From a bacterium (GTDB taxonomy: Bacteria; Bacteroidota; Bacteroidia; Bacteroidales; Bacteroidaceae): a stretch of 23,722 nucleotides of DNA. The translations under genes and the position numbers were made by a program. Shown piece by piece: positions 1 to 6,561 of the stretch (its first letter is position 1; every line of letters begins with the position of its first letter). Where the stretch lies: positions 1 through 23,722 of the forward strand of contig SFXD01000028.1 of assembly GCA_004559785.1 (NCBI GenBank). The letters are read 5' to 3'. The notes under the pieces are model-generated. The model was not told the origin of the DNA. It saw nothing but the letters and a program-made list of their open reading frames with translations, and did no database searches.

Positions 1-449
1 GTTGATGCGGAGTTGTAAGCGTCGACGAGTACATATCGGCAGCCAGTCTTGTTGTACGGGTCGAGAAACCAATATTTGATATATCTAAGCACATCGCTAC
101 CTATATGTTTGGAGCGAAAATCCTTAGACACACCAAGGCGAGCTATCAATACCGCAGGATAATCTTTCAATGATTTAACGTGTGGTATGTTAGCCTCTAC
201 TTTTTTTCTCCTGGCATTTGGCAAATCGCTTACCCTTATTCCAGCATTGGCAAGGGTGAAAGCACAGACAACTGTTGTCGGTTCAGACTTTACTGTATAG
301 AAATAAGTCTTTCCCAACAACTCTTTCGCATAAGCAAAACAATCGTTGGTGAAAAAGTCATCAAGGTCTTTGTCTTCACAACAAAAGCCTTCCAAGTCTG
401 TTTTTTCCTTAAGTTCGCAGAGGGAACACTCGTCATATAAAAAACTCAT
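1..449 (-). CDS. GNAT-family N-acetyltransferase, partial (C-terminus beyond left edge)
   Basis: The minus strand is open from an ATG at 449-447 to the window edge, giving about 149 residues with no stop. GNAT proteins transfer an acetyl group from acetyl-CoA to a small molecule, a protein or a charged tRNA. The visible core is the acetyl-CoA-binding motif A, around residues 108-130: an ARLGV strand followed by the turn FRSKHIGSDVL, which matches the usual R/Q-x-x-G-x-G/A loop with KHIGS. A beta strand with YVLVDAYN follows, as expected after motif A. The start overlaps the stop of the small upstream gene in an ATGA (449-446), so the two are probably translationally coupled. This layout resembles acetyltransferase toxin pairs of the TacT/AtaT kind, but toxicity is inference. 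The region is visibly richer in A and T than the core genes to the right, which hints at acquisition. Fold: fairly sure; substrate: unknown. Confidence 0.8.
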   Translation of the reverse strand, partial: MSFLYDECSLCELKEKTDLEGFCCEDKDLDDFFTNDCFAYAKELLGKTYFYTVKSEPTTVVCAFTLANAGIRVSDLPNARRKKVEANIPHVKSLKDYPAVLIARLGVSKDFRSKHIGSDVLRYIKYWFLDPYNKTGCRYVLVDAYNSAS

Positions 450-640
450 CTTCTACCCAATCTTGAGTTTTCAAGTACTTTTTTTACAATTGCCATTCCT
501 CTGTCATATCGTTCCCTGACGGCTTTTTCTTCCTCGGGAGTACGATTCAGGAATTTCTCATAATTTGCCTGAGCCTCAGCTTCGAATCGCTGAGCCACTT
601 CGCCAGTCAACACTGGTATGGATGCTATCGGTAGTGCCAT
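446..640 (-). CDS. Small helical protein upstream of GNAT gene, antitoxin-like
   Basis: This 64-residue protein starts MALPIASIPVLTGE and continues with a charged, helix-rich stretch (FEAEAQANYEKFLNRTPEEE, then KAVRERYDRGMAIVKKVLE). I chose the ATG at 640-638. An upstream ATG at 694 would add 18 residues but would lie inside the promoter. The stop overlaps the GNAT start by 4 bases (ATGA), so the pair form one unit. No DNA-binding fold can be named from sequence alone. The short opening segment with a conserved-looking IPVLTGE, followed by an amphipathic helix, is compatible with a small partner or antitoxin that wraps around the acetyltransferase. This role is inferred from gene order and size only. 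Confidence 0.7.
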   Translation of the reverse strand: MALPIASIPVLTGEVAQRFEAEAQANYEKFLNRTPEEEKAVRERYDRGMAIVKKVLENSRLGRR

Positions 641-681
641 AATTATTATGTTTTTATAGTTCAACCTAATATATTTCCTTG

Positions 682-711
682 CAAAGGTACACAATTTTAT
701 CTGAATTTCAA
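682..711 (-). promoter_or_regulatory. Bacteroidetes-type promoter for the GNAT pair
   Basis: On the minus strand, TTG (711-709) is followed by 19 bases and then TACCTTTG (689-682), matching the Bacteroidetes primary sigma factor consensus TTTG-N19-TAnnTTTG. It lies about 40 bases before the ATG of the small gene. Confidence 0.65.
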
Positions 712-837
712 GACATTTGTTTCTTTTTTCCTATTTATGAAGTGGAAATGTCAGGATCGTACTGCAACCTTCAATAAATTCTTATGGCAGAAGAAATTAA
801 CTATCCGCCGCCACCAGCCTCCAGAGGCAAGTCGATG

Positions 838-857
838 CCAGATGAATAATCATCTGG
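838..857. repeat. Perfect inverted repeat, 8-bp stem with 4-base loop
   Basis: CCAGATGA and TCATCTGG flank the loop AATA. No run of T follows on either strand, so it is not a classical intrinsic terminator. It lies in the 283-base gap between the small GNAT-partner gene and the GH51 gene. Apart from this, the gap holds the GNAT-pair promoter, a 21-codon open frame (784-849) and the hairpin at the GH51 stop. Confidence 0.5.
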
Positions 858-897
858 TTCAAAGACAGGAGTCCCTTCAAAGCAAAGACTTTGCAGA

Positions 898-929
898 ATG
901 ACGGGGGAGTTCATGCGCCTCCGTCATTC
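898..929 (-). terminator. Hairpin spanning the GH51 stop codon, possible terminator
   Basis: GAATGACGGGGG and CCTCCGTCATTC pair over 12 positions (one G-U) around a 10-base loop. On the minus strand the left arm includes the last codon and TGA stop of the arabinofuranosidase gene. No clear T run follows, so termination would be atypical; it could instead stabilise the 3' end of the mRNA. Confidence 0.4.
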
Positions 930-2879
930 ATATATCCTATAGACGACGAATGAGAACGGAGGGAGGCTCATGCCCTGCAGAGGACTGGGGGCGTGCACTT
1001 CCTCACGGACAGGATGCACGGCAGAGGGCTTGCCTATGGCGTTCTCGGCAGACATGTCAGCCGTCAGCAGTATGCGCTCGCAGCGTGAGATGTCCTTGAT
1101 GCCCTTCGCAGTGATGCTTGCCTGCAAGGGAGTGGCAGAGACGTTCACCAGCTTGACGATGTGGCAACGCCGCTCCTGGTCGCAGACCGCCGAGGCATAC
1201 AGCCCGTGCTGTCCCGTCACGGGCTTCCCCTCCATGGTAAGCGGCCGGGTATGCGTACCCTTGTTCAGCGAGAACAGCTGCTGTACGTAGTAGTTGGGCG
1301 TGAGCATCACGTCGAGGTTGTCGAACCATATCATGTCCGGCCTCCACTGCCAACCGTCGACATGTGCGAAGAGAGGTGCGTACGTCGCCTGCCATACCAC
1401 GTCGGCATTGCGCTCCAGGCCTGTCATGAAGGCAGCCTCGCAGAGTGCCGACTCCCATGTGTTGCGCTGTCCCTTGACATGGCAGGCATACTCGCCGGCA
1501 AACACCTTGGGACCCTTGCGGTCGTAGCCGTCGTAACGTGATGCGTTGTCGAGGAACCACTTGGGATCCTTGTAGTAATGCTCGTCCACGAGGTCCACCT
1601 TCATGCGCCGCATCTCCTGCCAGCCATACTCGAAGTTGTCGCCGTCGGACGACGGGCCTGACGAGCCTACGATCCTGATGTCCGGATATCGGCTGCGTAT
1701 TGGCTTGAGGAAAGGCTCCAGTCGTTCGGTATATGGCTCACTCCACTGCTCGTTGCCGATGCCTATCTGCCGGAGGTTGAATGGCTCGGGGTGTCCCATC
1801 CTGGCACGCAGGCCACCCCACAGTGTGGTAGTGTCTCCATTGGCAAACTCGATGAGGTCGAGTGCATCCTGTATGTATTGCTGCAGGGAGTCGGCGGGCA
1901 CATAGTCAGGCGAGGGATATGTAGGATTCTGGTACTGGCATGCCATGCCGCAGTTCAGTATTGGCAATGGTTCTGCCCCGATGTGTTCCGAGAGCAGGAA
2001 ATACTCGTAGAAGCCTATGCCCAGCGACTGGAAATAGGTGGGTGACAGGCGGTGTGCGAAGGTACTGTTCCAGCGGTTCTCGTTCAGAGGCCTGTCCTCC
2101 ACGTCGCCCACCGAGAGTTTCCACTGGTAGCGCGTCGACAGGTTAGAACCCTCCACTATGCAGCCGCCTGGAAAGCGGAACACCCCGGGGTGCAGGTCTG
2201 CCAGGGCCTGAACCAAGTCGGTACGCATGCCATGCCAGTTGTCGCGTGGGAACAGCGACACGTGGTCCACATCCAGTCCGTCGTTCGAGCCAAGCAGGAT
2301 GTTCATGCCGCCCCTTCCATCCGTGGCTTCGGACTTGATGGCCACTTCATGGCGTGTCCACTCCCTGCCAGTGACCGAAATGCTGCCCCTGCCAATGATA
2401 TTCTTGCGGCTATCCACCAGGTTGACTTCCATCCTCGCCTCCTTGCCCTTGTCGTCGTGCAGGCGTGCGTAGACGGAGAAGACGTAGGTACTGTCCTTCT
2501 TGAACCCCATGCCGAAGTAGCCATGGTTGGAGAGTCCGGTGCGCATCTCGTAGTGTCCCCTGTCTTCCAGTACGGCATAGTGCGGATTGCGCCCGAAGGC
2601 AGGTCGCTCGCTTGCGATGCTCACCTTGCCGAAGGGTTCCCAGCAGGTCAGTCCGTTGGGGTACTCGAACGAGCGATTGGCAACCATCTCGGCATAGAGT
2701 CCGCCGTCTGCCCCATAGTTGATGTCCTCGAAGAACACCCCGTACATCGTGGGCTGGACGGGTACGCCCTTTGCCTTGGCATCCAATACGAGTTGGAACT
2801 CTGACGGTTGCGCCTGCGCCATAGCAGGAGAGACCACCAACTGTGCAAGCAGCAATAATGATGATGAAATCCTTTTCAT
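924..2879 (-). CDS. Secreted alpha-L-arabinofuranosidase, GH51 with inserted carbohydrate-binding domain
   Basis: The 651-residue enzyme would release terminal L-arabinose from arabinoxylan, arabinan or their oligosaccharides outside the cytoplasm. Residues 1-22 form a Sec signal peptide (MKRISSSLLLL, ending PAMAQA). The TMYGVFFEDINYGADGGLYAE segment near 44-64 is the typical GH51 N-terminus. Residues about 68-210 look like a CBM4/9-type beta-sandwich. The catalytic barrel follows: the acid/base Glu is E377 in IGIGNEQWSEPY and the nucleophile is E463 in VFAGEYACH, the spacing expected for GH51. A C-terminal beta domain ends the protein. I took the ATG at 2879 because the signal peptide begins there; the frame runs 116 codons further upstream, but through the promoter. 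A Bacteroidetes promoter lies 66 bases upstream. The divergent GH3 remnant suggests this was once part of a hemicellulose-use locus; no SusC/SusD genes are visible here. Confidence 0.93.
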   Translation of the reverse strand: MKRISSSLLLLAQLVVSPAMAQAQPSEFQLVLDAKAKGVPVQPTMYGVFFEDINYGADGGLYAEMVANRSFEYPNGLTCWEPFGKVSIASERPAFGRNPHYAVLEDRGHYEMRTGLSNHGYFGMGFKKDSTYVFSVYARLHDDKGKEARMEVNLVDSRKNIIGRGSISVTGREWTRHEVAIKSEATDGRGGMNILLGSNDGLDVDHVSLFPRDNWHGMRTDLVQALADLHPGVFRFPGGCIVEGSNLSTRYQWKLSVGDVEDRPLNENRWNSTFAHRLSPTYFQSLGIGFYEYFLLSEHIGAEPLPILNCGMACQYQNPTYPSPDYVPADSLQQYIQDALDLIEFANGDTTTLWGGLRARMGHPEPFNLRQIGIGNEQWSEPYTERLEPFLKPIRSRYPDIRIVGSSGPSSDGDNFEYGWQEMRRMKVDLVDEHYYKDPKWFLDNASRYDGYDRKGPKVFAGEYACHVKGQRNTWESALCEAAFMTGLERNADVVWQATYAPLFAHVDGWQWRPDMIWFDNLDVMLTPNYYVQQLFSLNKGTHTRPLTMEGKPVTGQHGLYASAVCDQERRCHIVKLVNVSATPLQASITAKGIKDISRCERILLTADMSAENAIGKPSAVHPVREEVHAPSPLQGMSLPPFSFVVYRIYE

Positions 2880-2944
2880 AAAATGCGAGTATCTTGTTAT
2901 TGTTCCCGGTATATTCCACACGCCATCGTGGCATGTTCCGATGG

Positions 2945-2975
2945 CAAAGGTAGCCATGTTTTTCCGTTCTGCCAA
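2945..2975 (-). promoter_or_regulatory. Bacteroidetes-type promoter for GH51 gene
   Basis: On the minus strand, TTG (2975-2973) is followed by 20 bases and TACCTTTG (2952-2945). Transcription would start about 60 bases ahead of the ATG at 2879. Confidence 0.6.
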
Positions 2976-3075
2976 ATGTATGGGGGAAAAAATGCCACGA
3001 GCCACGACCACAACACCCTGCGTCAGGCTCTTAATTATTCGCAAGTGCCTGATGCCGGAAAAACAACGGTTCAAG

Positions 3076-3095
3076 GCACGCCCCGAAGGGCGCGC
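3076..3095. repeat. GC-rich hairpin with CGAA loop
   Basis: GCACGCCC and GGGCGCGC pair at seven of eight positions around the loop CGAA. On the plus strand it is followed by CAGACTTTCTTTT, which looks terminator-like, but no plus-strand gene precedes it in this window. Confidence 0.4.
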
Positions 3096-3221
3096 CAGAC
3101 TTTCTTTTGATACCAAATCCATTTGAACTTGCAAAAGGTGAATGATTAAACCAGAATTATATATGGTCGCTTCGCTCAAAATCTCCACAGAAAATCCCGG
3201 CTGAAAATCCCTACGAAATAT

Positions 3222-3242
3222 GCTCACAGCTCACAGCTCACG
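3222..3242. repeat. Short tandem repeat, three copies of GCTCACA/G
   Basis: Three contiguous 7-base units are present, the last ending in G instead of A. They lie in the divergent region between the two glycosidase genes. Function unknown; too short to be more than a local duplication. Confidence 0.5.
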
Positions 3243-3324
3243 TTTTCGCTCGCTTACCCGTACCTTTGACCCTAAGAAAAACACTTTCTTTATCTTGCCG
3301 GGGCAGAATCTCGCGGAATTCGCC

Positions 3325-3332
3325 TATATTTG
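3325..3332 (+). promoter_or_regulatory. Candidate -7 element before the GH3 remnant
   Basis: TATATTTG fits the TAnnTTTG element and lies 79 bases before the ATG at 3412. No TTG is found at the usual 19-21 base distance upstream, so the promoter is weak, activator-dependent or inactive. Confidence 0.35.
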
Positions 3333-3411
3333 CAGTGGATTTGGCCCCTACCCATTACGCCAAACCGCAAATTGACAAACCACACGACATCAACAAAACC
3401 AAGCCACAGCA

Positions 3412-3675
3412 ATGAAAAGATTACCACTGATTGCATGCGTCATGCTGACCATAGTGCCTACACGCTCGTGGACACAGGCAGAGAATGACTACCTGTTCCG
3501 CAACCCCGCACTCACGACGGAGGAACGTGTGAAAGACCTCCTGTCGAGACTGACACTGGAGGAGAAGGTACAACTGATGAAGCACGACGCCCTGGCCATA
3601 CCACGCCTGGGAATACCTGCCTACAACTGGTGGAACGAGGCACTGCACGGCGTGGCACGCACCGGCGAGAGTTAG
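3412..3675 (+). pseudogene. N-terminal remnant of a GH3 beta-xylosidase/beta-glucosidase
   Basis: Only 87 codons remain of a family whose members usually exceed 700 residues. Residues 1-23 are a signal peptide. Next comes the GH3 opening: YLFRNPALTTEERVKDLLS, then LTLEEKVQLM, and finally RLGIPAYNWWNEALHGVAR (65-83), a hallmark of Bacteroidetes GH3 enzymes that act on xylo- or gluco-oligosaccharides. In intact relatives that motif is followed by an ATVFPQ-like segment and the barrel; here the frame ends after TGES at TAG. The next 54 bases to the thyA stop show no GH3 coding in any frame I could follow. The catalytic Asp and the whole second domain are therefore missing. The simplest explanation is a deletion or rearrangement whose joint is close to 3672-3676. 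The peptide cannot be a working glycosidase. Confidence 0.8.
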
Positions 3676-3729
3676 TTTGGTTTGATTACGGGACGTGGCA
3701 TGGGGGAAAGGAAGGATAGGCTACTTGCG

Positions 3730-4527
3730 TCAGACGCTTACCTCTCCCTTGATGGCCGGCCACGGGTCGTAGTCCTCCAGCCGGAAGTCCTCGTAACGGA
3801 ACTGGAATATGTCCTTCACCTCTGGATTGAGCACCATTCGCGGCAAGGGACGCGGAGTGCGTGTCAGCTGCAGCCTGACCTGCTCCAGATGGTTGAGGTA
3901 GATGTGGGTGTCGCCCGTAGTGTGTATGAACTCCCCTGGCCGGAGTCCGCACACCTGCGCCATCATCATGCAGAGAAGGGCGTACGAGGCTATGTTGAAG
4001 GGAACTCCAAGGAAGCAGTCGGCACTACGCTGATACAGTTGTAGGCTGAGCTTCCCGTTGGAAACGTAAAACTGGAAAAAGGCATGGCAGGGGGGAAGGT
4101 TCATGTTCTTAAGGTCTGCCACGTTCCATGCAGATACGATGATGCGACGACAGTCGGGGTCGTTCTTGATAGTGTCCACCGCCTGCTTTATCTGGTCGAT
4201 GAATCCTCCGTCGTAGTCGGGCCACGAACGCCATTGGTATCCGTAGATATGCCCCAGGTCGCCCGTGACAGGGTCTGCCCATTCGTTCCAGATCCTTACT
4301 CCTCGTTCCTGCAGCCAGCGGGCATTGGTGTCCCCACGGAGGAACCACAGCAACTCGTATATGATGCTCTTGAGGTGAACTTTCTTTGTCGTAAGCAAGG
4401 GGAATCCCTCCTGGAGGTTGAACCTCATCTGATGTCCAAATATACTTACGGTGCCTGTGCCTGTACGGTCGCGCTTCTCGGATCCCTCATCCAGTATGCG
4501 CTGCAGCAAGTCCAAATATTGTTTCAT
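3730..4527 (-). CDS. thyA: Thymidylate synthase
   Basis: Converts dUMP to dTMP using 5,10-methylenetetrahydrofolate and yields dihydrofolate, which the adjacent folA product recycles. At 265 residues it is the standard length of the ThyA family. Visible landmarks are the phosphate-binding Arg21 in KRDRTGTGT, the nucleophile Cys147 in NLPPCHAFFQFYV, the RSADCFLGVPFNIASYA block (167-183) with Asn178, and GDTHIYLNH (205-213) with His208 and Tyr210. All key residues are present. The start codon overlaps the folA stop in an ATGA (4527-4524), so thyA is the last gene of the Lrp-folA-thyA unit and is likely translated by coupling. The gene ends only 54 bases from the GH3 remnant. I see no convincing terminator there. 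Confidence 0.97.
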   Translation of the reverse strand: MKQYLDLLQRILDEGSEKRDRTGTGTVSIFGHQMRFNLQEGFPLLTTKKVHLKSIIYELLWFLRGDTNARWLQERGVRIWNEWADPVTGDLGHIYGYQWRSWPDYDGGFIDQIKQAVDTIKNDPDCRRIIVSAWNVADLKNMNLPPCHAFFQFYVSNGKLSLQLYQRSADCFLGVPFNIASYALLCMMMAQVCGLRPGEFIHTTGDTHIYLNHLEQVRLQLTRTPRPLPRMVLNPEVKDIFQFRYEDFRLEDYDPWPAIKGEVSV

Positions 4528-5009
4528 CTTCGTATGTAGTCTGTAAATGTATAGGTGTAGTCGTGCTTCTCATCCTTTCCGTGCTCCTCGCGGCTTGAAA
4601 CCTTCCATAGGTCGGATGACACCTGTGGGAAGAATGCGTCAGCCCCCTCCGGCTCGTCGTCGACCTCGGTGAGACAGAGCCTGTCGGCAAGCGGCAGAGC
4701 CTCGGCATATACCGTGGCACCTCCGATGACGAACACCTCCTCGGATGGCAGGCAACTGCCGAGGGCTTCCCTCAGCGAGGAATAGGTCTCGGCTCCCGGA
4801 AACTCTTTGCCGGAACGGGTCAGTACGATGTTCCTGCGATTAGGCAGTACGCCCTTAGGCAATGACTGGAAAGTACGCCTGCCCATGATGATGGTGTGAC
4901 CCGTGGTAAGTGCCTTGAAACGTCGCAGGTCGTTGGGCAGCCAATATATCAGCTCGTTGCCCCTGCCTATCGCCATGTTACGGGCCACGGCCGCTATGAT
5001 ACTTATCAT
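4524..5009 (-). CDS. folA: Dihydrofolate reductase
   Basis: Reduces dihydrofolate to tetrahydrofolate with NADPH, regenerating the cofactor used by thymidylate synthase. The protein has 161 residues, normal for chromosomal DHFR. It opens MISIIAAVARNMAIGRGNELIYWLPNDLRRFK, where Asp27 is the substrate-binding acid and W23 and L24 line the folate pocket. GRRTFQSLP (43-51) and VFVIGGATVY (92-101) are the NADPH-binding segments. The reading frame is open further upstream, but the DHFR fold begins at this ATG. That ATG overlaps the stop of the Lrp-like gene (ATGA, 5009-5006), and the folA stop overlaps the thyA start in the same way. Confidence 0.96.
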   Translation of the reverse strand: MISIIAAVARNMAIGRGNELIYWLPNDLRRFKALTTGHTIIMGRRTFQSLPKGVLPNRRNIVLTRSGKEFPGAETYSSLREALGSCLPSEEVFVIGGATVYAEALPLADRLCLTEVDDEPEGADAFFPQVSSDLWKVSSREEHGKDEKHDYTYTFTDYIRR

Positions 5010-5503
5010 AGCACTCCTCCCTCTTCTGCCTGCATCTCGTCTCCGGAAAGCTGCGGAACCGGGAATTGCCTCCTGATGGCCTCGTTGAACGATATGATGG
5101 TCTCGCTGCGCTGGATGCCTATGCGCTGCAACTTGTCGTGGATGATGCTGAGCAAGTGATGGTTGTCGCGGGCATACAACTTGATGAACAAATCGTAGTC
5201 CCCCGTCGTATAATGGCACTCCACTACCTCGGGAATCTTGCCCAACTCGTCCGTGACGCGATCGAAATCGGATGGGTCCTTCAGGAAGATGCCTATGAAG
5301 GCGCATGTGCCATAACCTATCTCCTTTGGGTCGAGCACGAACTGCGAGCCCTTTATCACTCCAATGTTGGTCAGCTTCTGTACCCTTTGGTGGATGGCGG
5401 CACCAGAAACCTGGCAAACCCTTGCTACTTCAAGAAAAGGCATTCGTGCATTGTCGGATATCAATGACAGTATTTGCCTGTCAAGACTATCTATGTATTG
5501 CAT
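5006..5503 (-). CDS. Lrp/AsnC-family transcriptional regulator
   Basis: This 165-residue protein has the two-part layout of the feast/famine regulators. An N-terminal winged helix-turn-helix (about 1-55) contains LDRQILSLISDNARMPFLEVA and a recognition helix around SGAAIHQRVQKL. A C-terminal RAM ligand-binding domain (about 65-142) contains the signature TTGDYDLFIKLYA. A short tail (143-165) is rich in acidic residues. I chose the ATG at 5503, which lies just downstream of a strong promoter; an ATG 11 codons earlier would fall within or next to the promoter. The stop overlaps the folA start, making it the first gene of a coupled operon with folA and thyA. Such regulators respond to amino acids or related metabolites; its ligand and targets cannot be read from the sequence. 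Autoregulation of the operon is plausible but inferred. Confidence 0.92.
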   Translation of the reverse strand: MQYIDSLDRQILSLISDNARMPFLEVARVCQVSGAAIHQRVQKLTNIGVIKGSQFVLDPKEIGYGTCAFIGIFLKDPSDFDRVTDELGKIPEVVECHYTTGDYDLFIKLYARDNHHLLSIIHDKLQRIGIQRSETIISFNEAIRRQFPVPQLSGDEMQAEEGGVL

Positions 5504-5525
5504 TGTCTGTTTTTGTTTTTGCCCA

Positions 5526-5556
5526 CAAATGTACAAAATTTATCCTTCTCGGCAAA
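5526..5556 (-). promoter_or_regulatory. Strong Bacteroidetes-type promoter of the Lrp-folA-thyA operon
   Basis: On the minus strand, TTTG (5556-5553) is followed by exactly 19 bases and TACATTTG (5533-5526), a full consensus match. Transcription should start near 5519, leaving a leader of only about 15 bases before the ATG at 5503. Confidence 0.75.
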
Positions 5557-5618
5557 ACTTCGACAAATTATATTCTGCTTGCCGACATGGTTTTGATGGC
5601 AGGCCATGCGACACGGCA

Positions 5619-6329
5619 TCACTTTCTTGATGCGGAAGCCGCCTTGCTCATGCGCTCAACCACCATGCGCAGGACGAAGACATCCTTCAGAGGTCTGTCG
5701 TTGCCGTCGGTAGGCATCGACTGTATCGCCTTCACAACGTCCATGCCCTCTATCACCTCGCCAAACACCGTGTACCTACCGTCCAGATGTGGCGTGCCAC
5801 CGTTCATCATGTAGTCGTCCACCATCTGGGGAGTTAGTTCTACCCCATGCTCGGAAAGCATTGCACGAACCTTCTTGATGTCCGCCGGAGACTGCTTCCT
5901 GCCATATACTATGTAGAACTGGCATCCGCTGCTCATCATCTCTGGGTTGATGTCGTCCGGCTCCCTTGCCGCTGCCAAGGCTCCCCTCCAATGGTACAGG
6001 TATGGCAGGCATATCTCGGGCGGTATGGTATAGCCCACCTCTCCTTCTCCCACGAAATCCCCTGGCTGGGCATGGCGCGAGTCCGGGTCGCCTCCCTGTA
6101 TCATGAAGTCGGCGATGCACCTGTGGAACAAAGTCGAGTCGTAGACTCCCTCCGAGGCGAGGCGAAGGAAATTGTCCCTATGCAACGGCGTATCGTCGGA
6201 GAGAGCCACACGTATGTTTCCCTCCGTCGTCTCCATCCTCACGATGCTCCTACTCTCCTTCCTCTTGCCTTGCGACACGGTAAATGTGCACAACAGCAAC
6301 AAAACGATGCAAAAATTCCTTTTTCCCAT
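5619..6329 (-). CDS. Secreted cyclophilin-type peptidyl-prolyl cis-trans isomerase
   Basis: This 236-residue protein would speed proline isomerisation during folding of exported proteins. An N-terminal hydrophobic segment (FCIVLLLLCTFTVSQG, 6-21) is a signal peptide. Cys14 is preceded by Leu rather than Gly, Ala or Ser, so a lipoprotein anchor is unlikely but not excluded. The cyclophilin core begins at residue 29 (IVRMETTEGNIRVAL) and shows FHRCIADFMIQGGDP (68-82) with the catalytic Arg70. It continues with GCQFYIVYG (135-143) and LDGRYTVFGEVIEGMDVV towards the C-terminus. About 40 extra residues between those last two blocks are helical and charged; similar insertions occur in Bacteroidetes homologues as far as I recall. 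The gene is divergent from mraZ and has its own promoter. Confidence 0.93.
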   Translation of the reverse strand: MGKRNFCIVLLLLCTFTVSQGKRKESRSIVRMETTEGNIRVALSDDTPLHRDNFLRLASEGVYDSTLFHRCIADFMIQGGDPDSRHAQPGDFVGEGEVGYTIPPEICLPYLYHWRGALAAAREPDDINPEMMSSGCQFYIVYGRKQSPADIKKVRAMLSEHGVELTPQMVDDYMMNGGTPHLDGRYTVFGEVIEGMDVVKAIQSMPTDGNDRPLKDVFVLRMVVERMSKAASASRK

Positions 6330-6350
6330 AATTGTCCTGATATGTCAGCG

Positions 6351-6380
6351 CAAAGATAAGGAAAAATTCCCCACCACCAA
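6351..6380 (-). promoter_or_regulatory. Bacteroidetes-type promoter for the PPIase gene
   Basis: On the minus strand, TTG (6380-6378) is followed by 19 bases and TATCTTTG (6358-6351), about 20 bases ahead of the ATG at 6329. Confidence 0.7.
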
Positions 6381-6539
6381 GCCACAAGATGAAAAAAAGT
6401 TATCAACATTACACATAAGTCACTAATTTCCATCAAAAAGCCCTATCCATCGAAGATTCAAGAGATGTTTGCCTGTCGGGAACAAAGGAAAAGCATAAGT
6501 TATTAACAAAAGGCAGATAAAAATATTTTGGAAAAAATG

Positions 6540-6554
6540 TGGGGAATTGTGGGG
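6540..6554 (+). promoter_or_regulatory. Putative MraZ operator: two TGGGG repeats with 5-base spacer
   Basis: The sequence TGGGG-AATTG-TGGGG lies immediately upstream of mraZ. E. coli MraZ is known to bind direct TGGGN repeats spaced by 5 bases in its own promoter, so the fit in motif, spacing and location is close. The repeats begin 22 bases upstream of the -7 element, exactly where the -33 element should be. Binding would therefore block the promoter. Two repeats are seen; the E. coli site has three. Confidence 0.6.
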
Positions 6555-6561
6555 AATTTCA

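Larger units (their letters stand above)
2880..3411. other. Gene-free divergent region between GH51 and the GH3 remnant
   Basis: I see no convincing gene in these 532 bases. They hold the GH51 promoter on the minus strand (2945-2975), a GC-rich hairpin at 3076-3095 with a CGAA loop, a three-copy GCTCACA repeat (3222-3242), and a -7-like TATATTTG (3325-3332) facing the GH3 remnant. Another TACCTTTG occurs on the plus strand near 3261 without a clear -33 partner. Confidence 0.6.

Noticed and set aside
180..440. 86-codon plus-strand frame at the left edge
   Set aside because: Antisense to the GNAT gene, whose motif A is clear on the minus strand.
2052..2804. 250-codon plus-strand frame opposite the GH51 gene
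   Set aside because: Antisense shadow of a well-supported gene; no recognisable domain and composition follows the opposite strand's codons.
2880..3227. 116-codon upstream extension of the GH51 reading frame
   Set aside because: It precedes a clear signal peptide and passes through the promoter; no domain is recognisable.
5010..5417. 136-codon upstream extension of the folA frame
   Set aside because: It overlaps the Lrp-like gene in another frame, and the DHFR fold starts exactly at the ATG at 5009.
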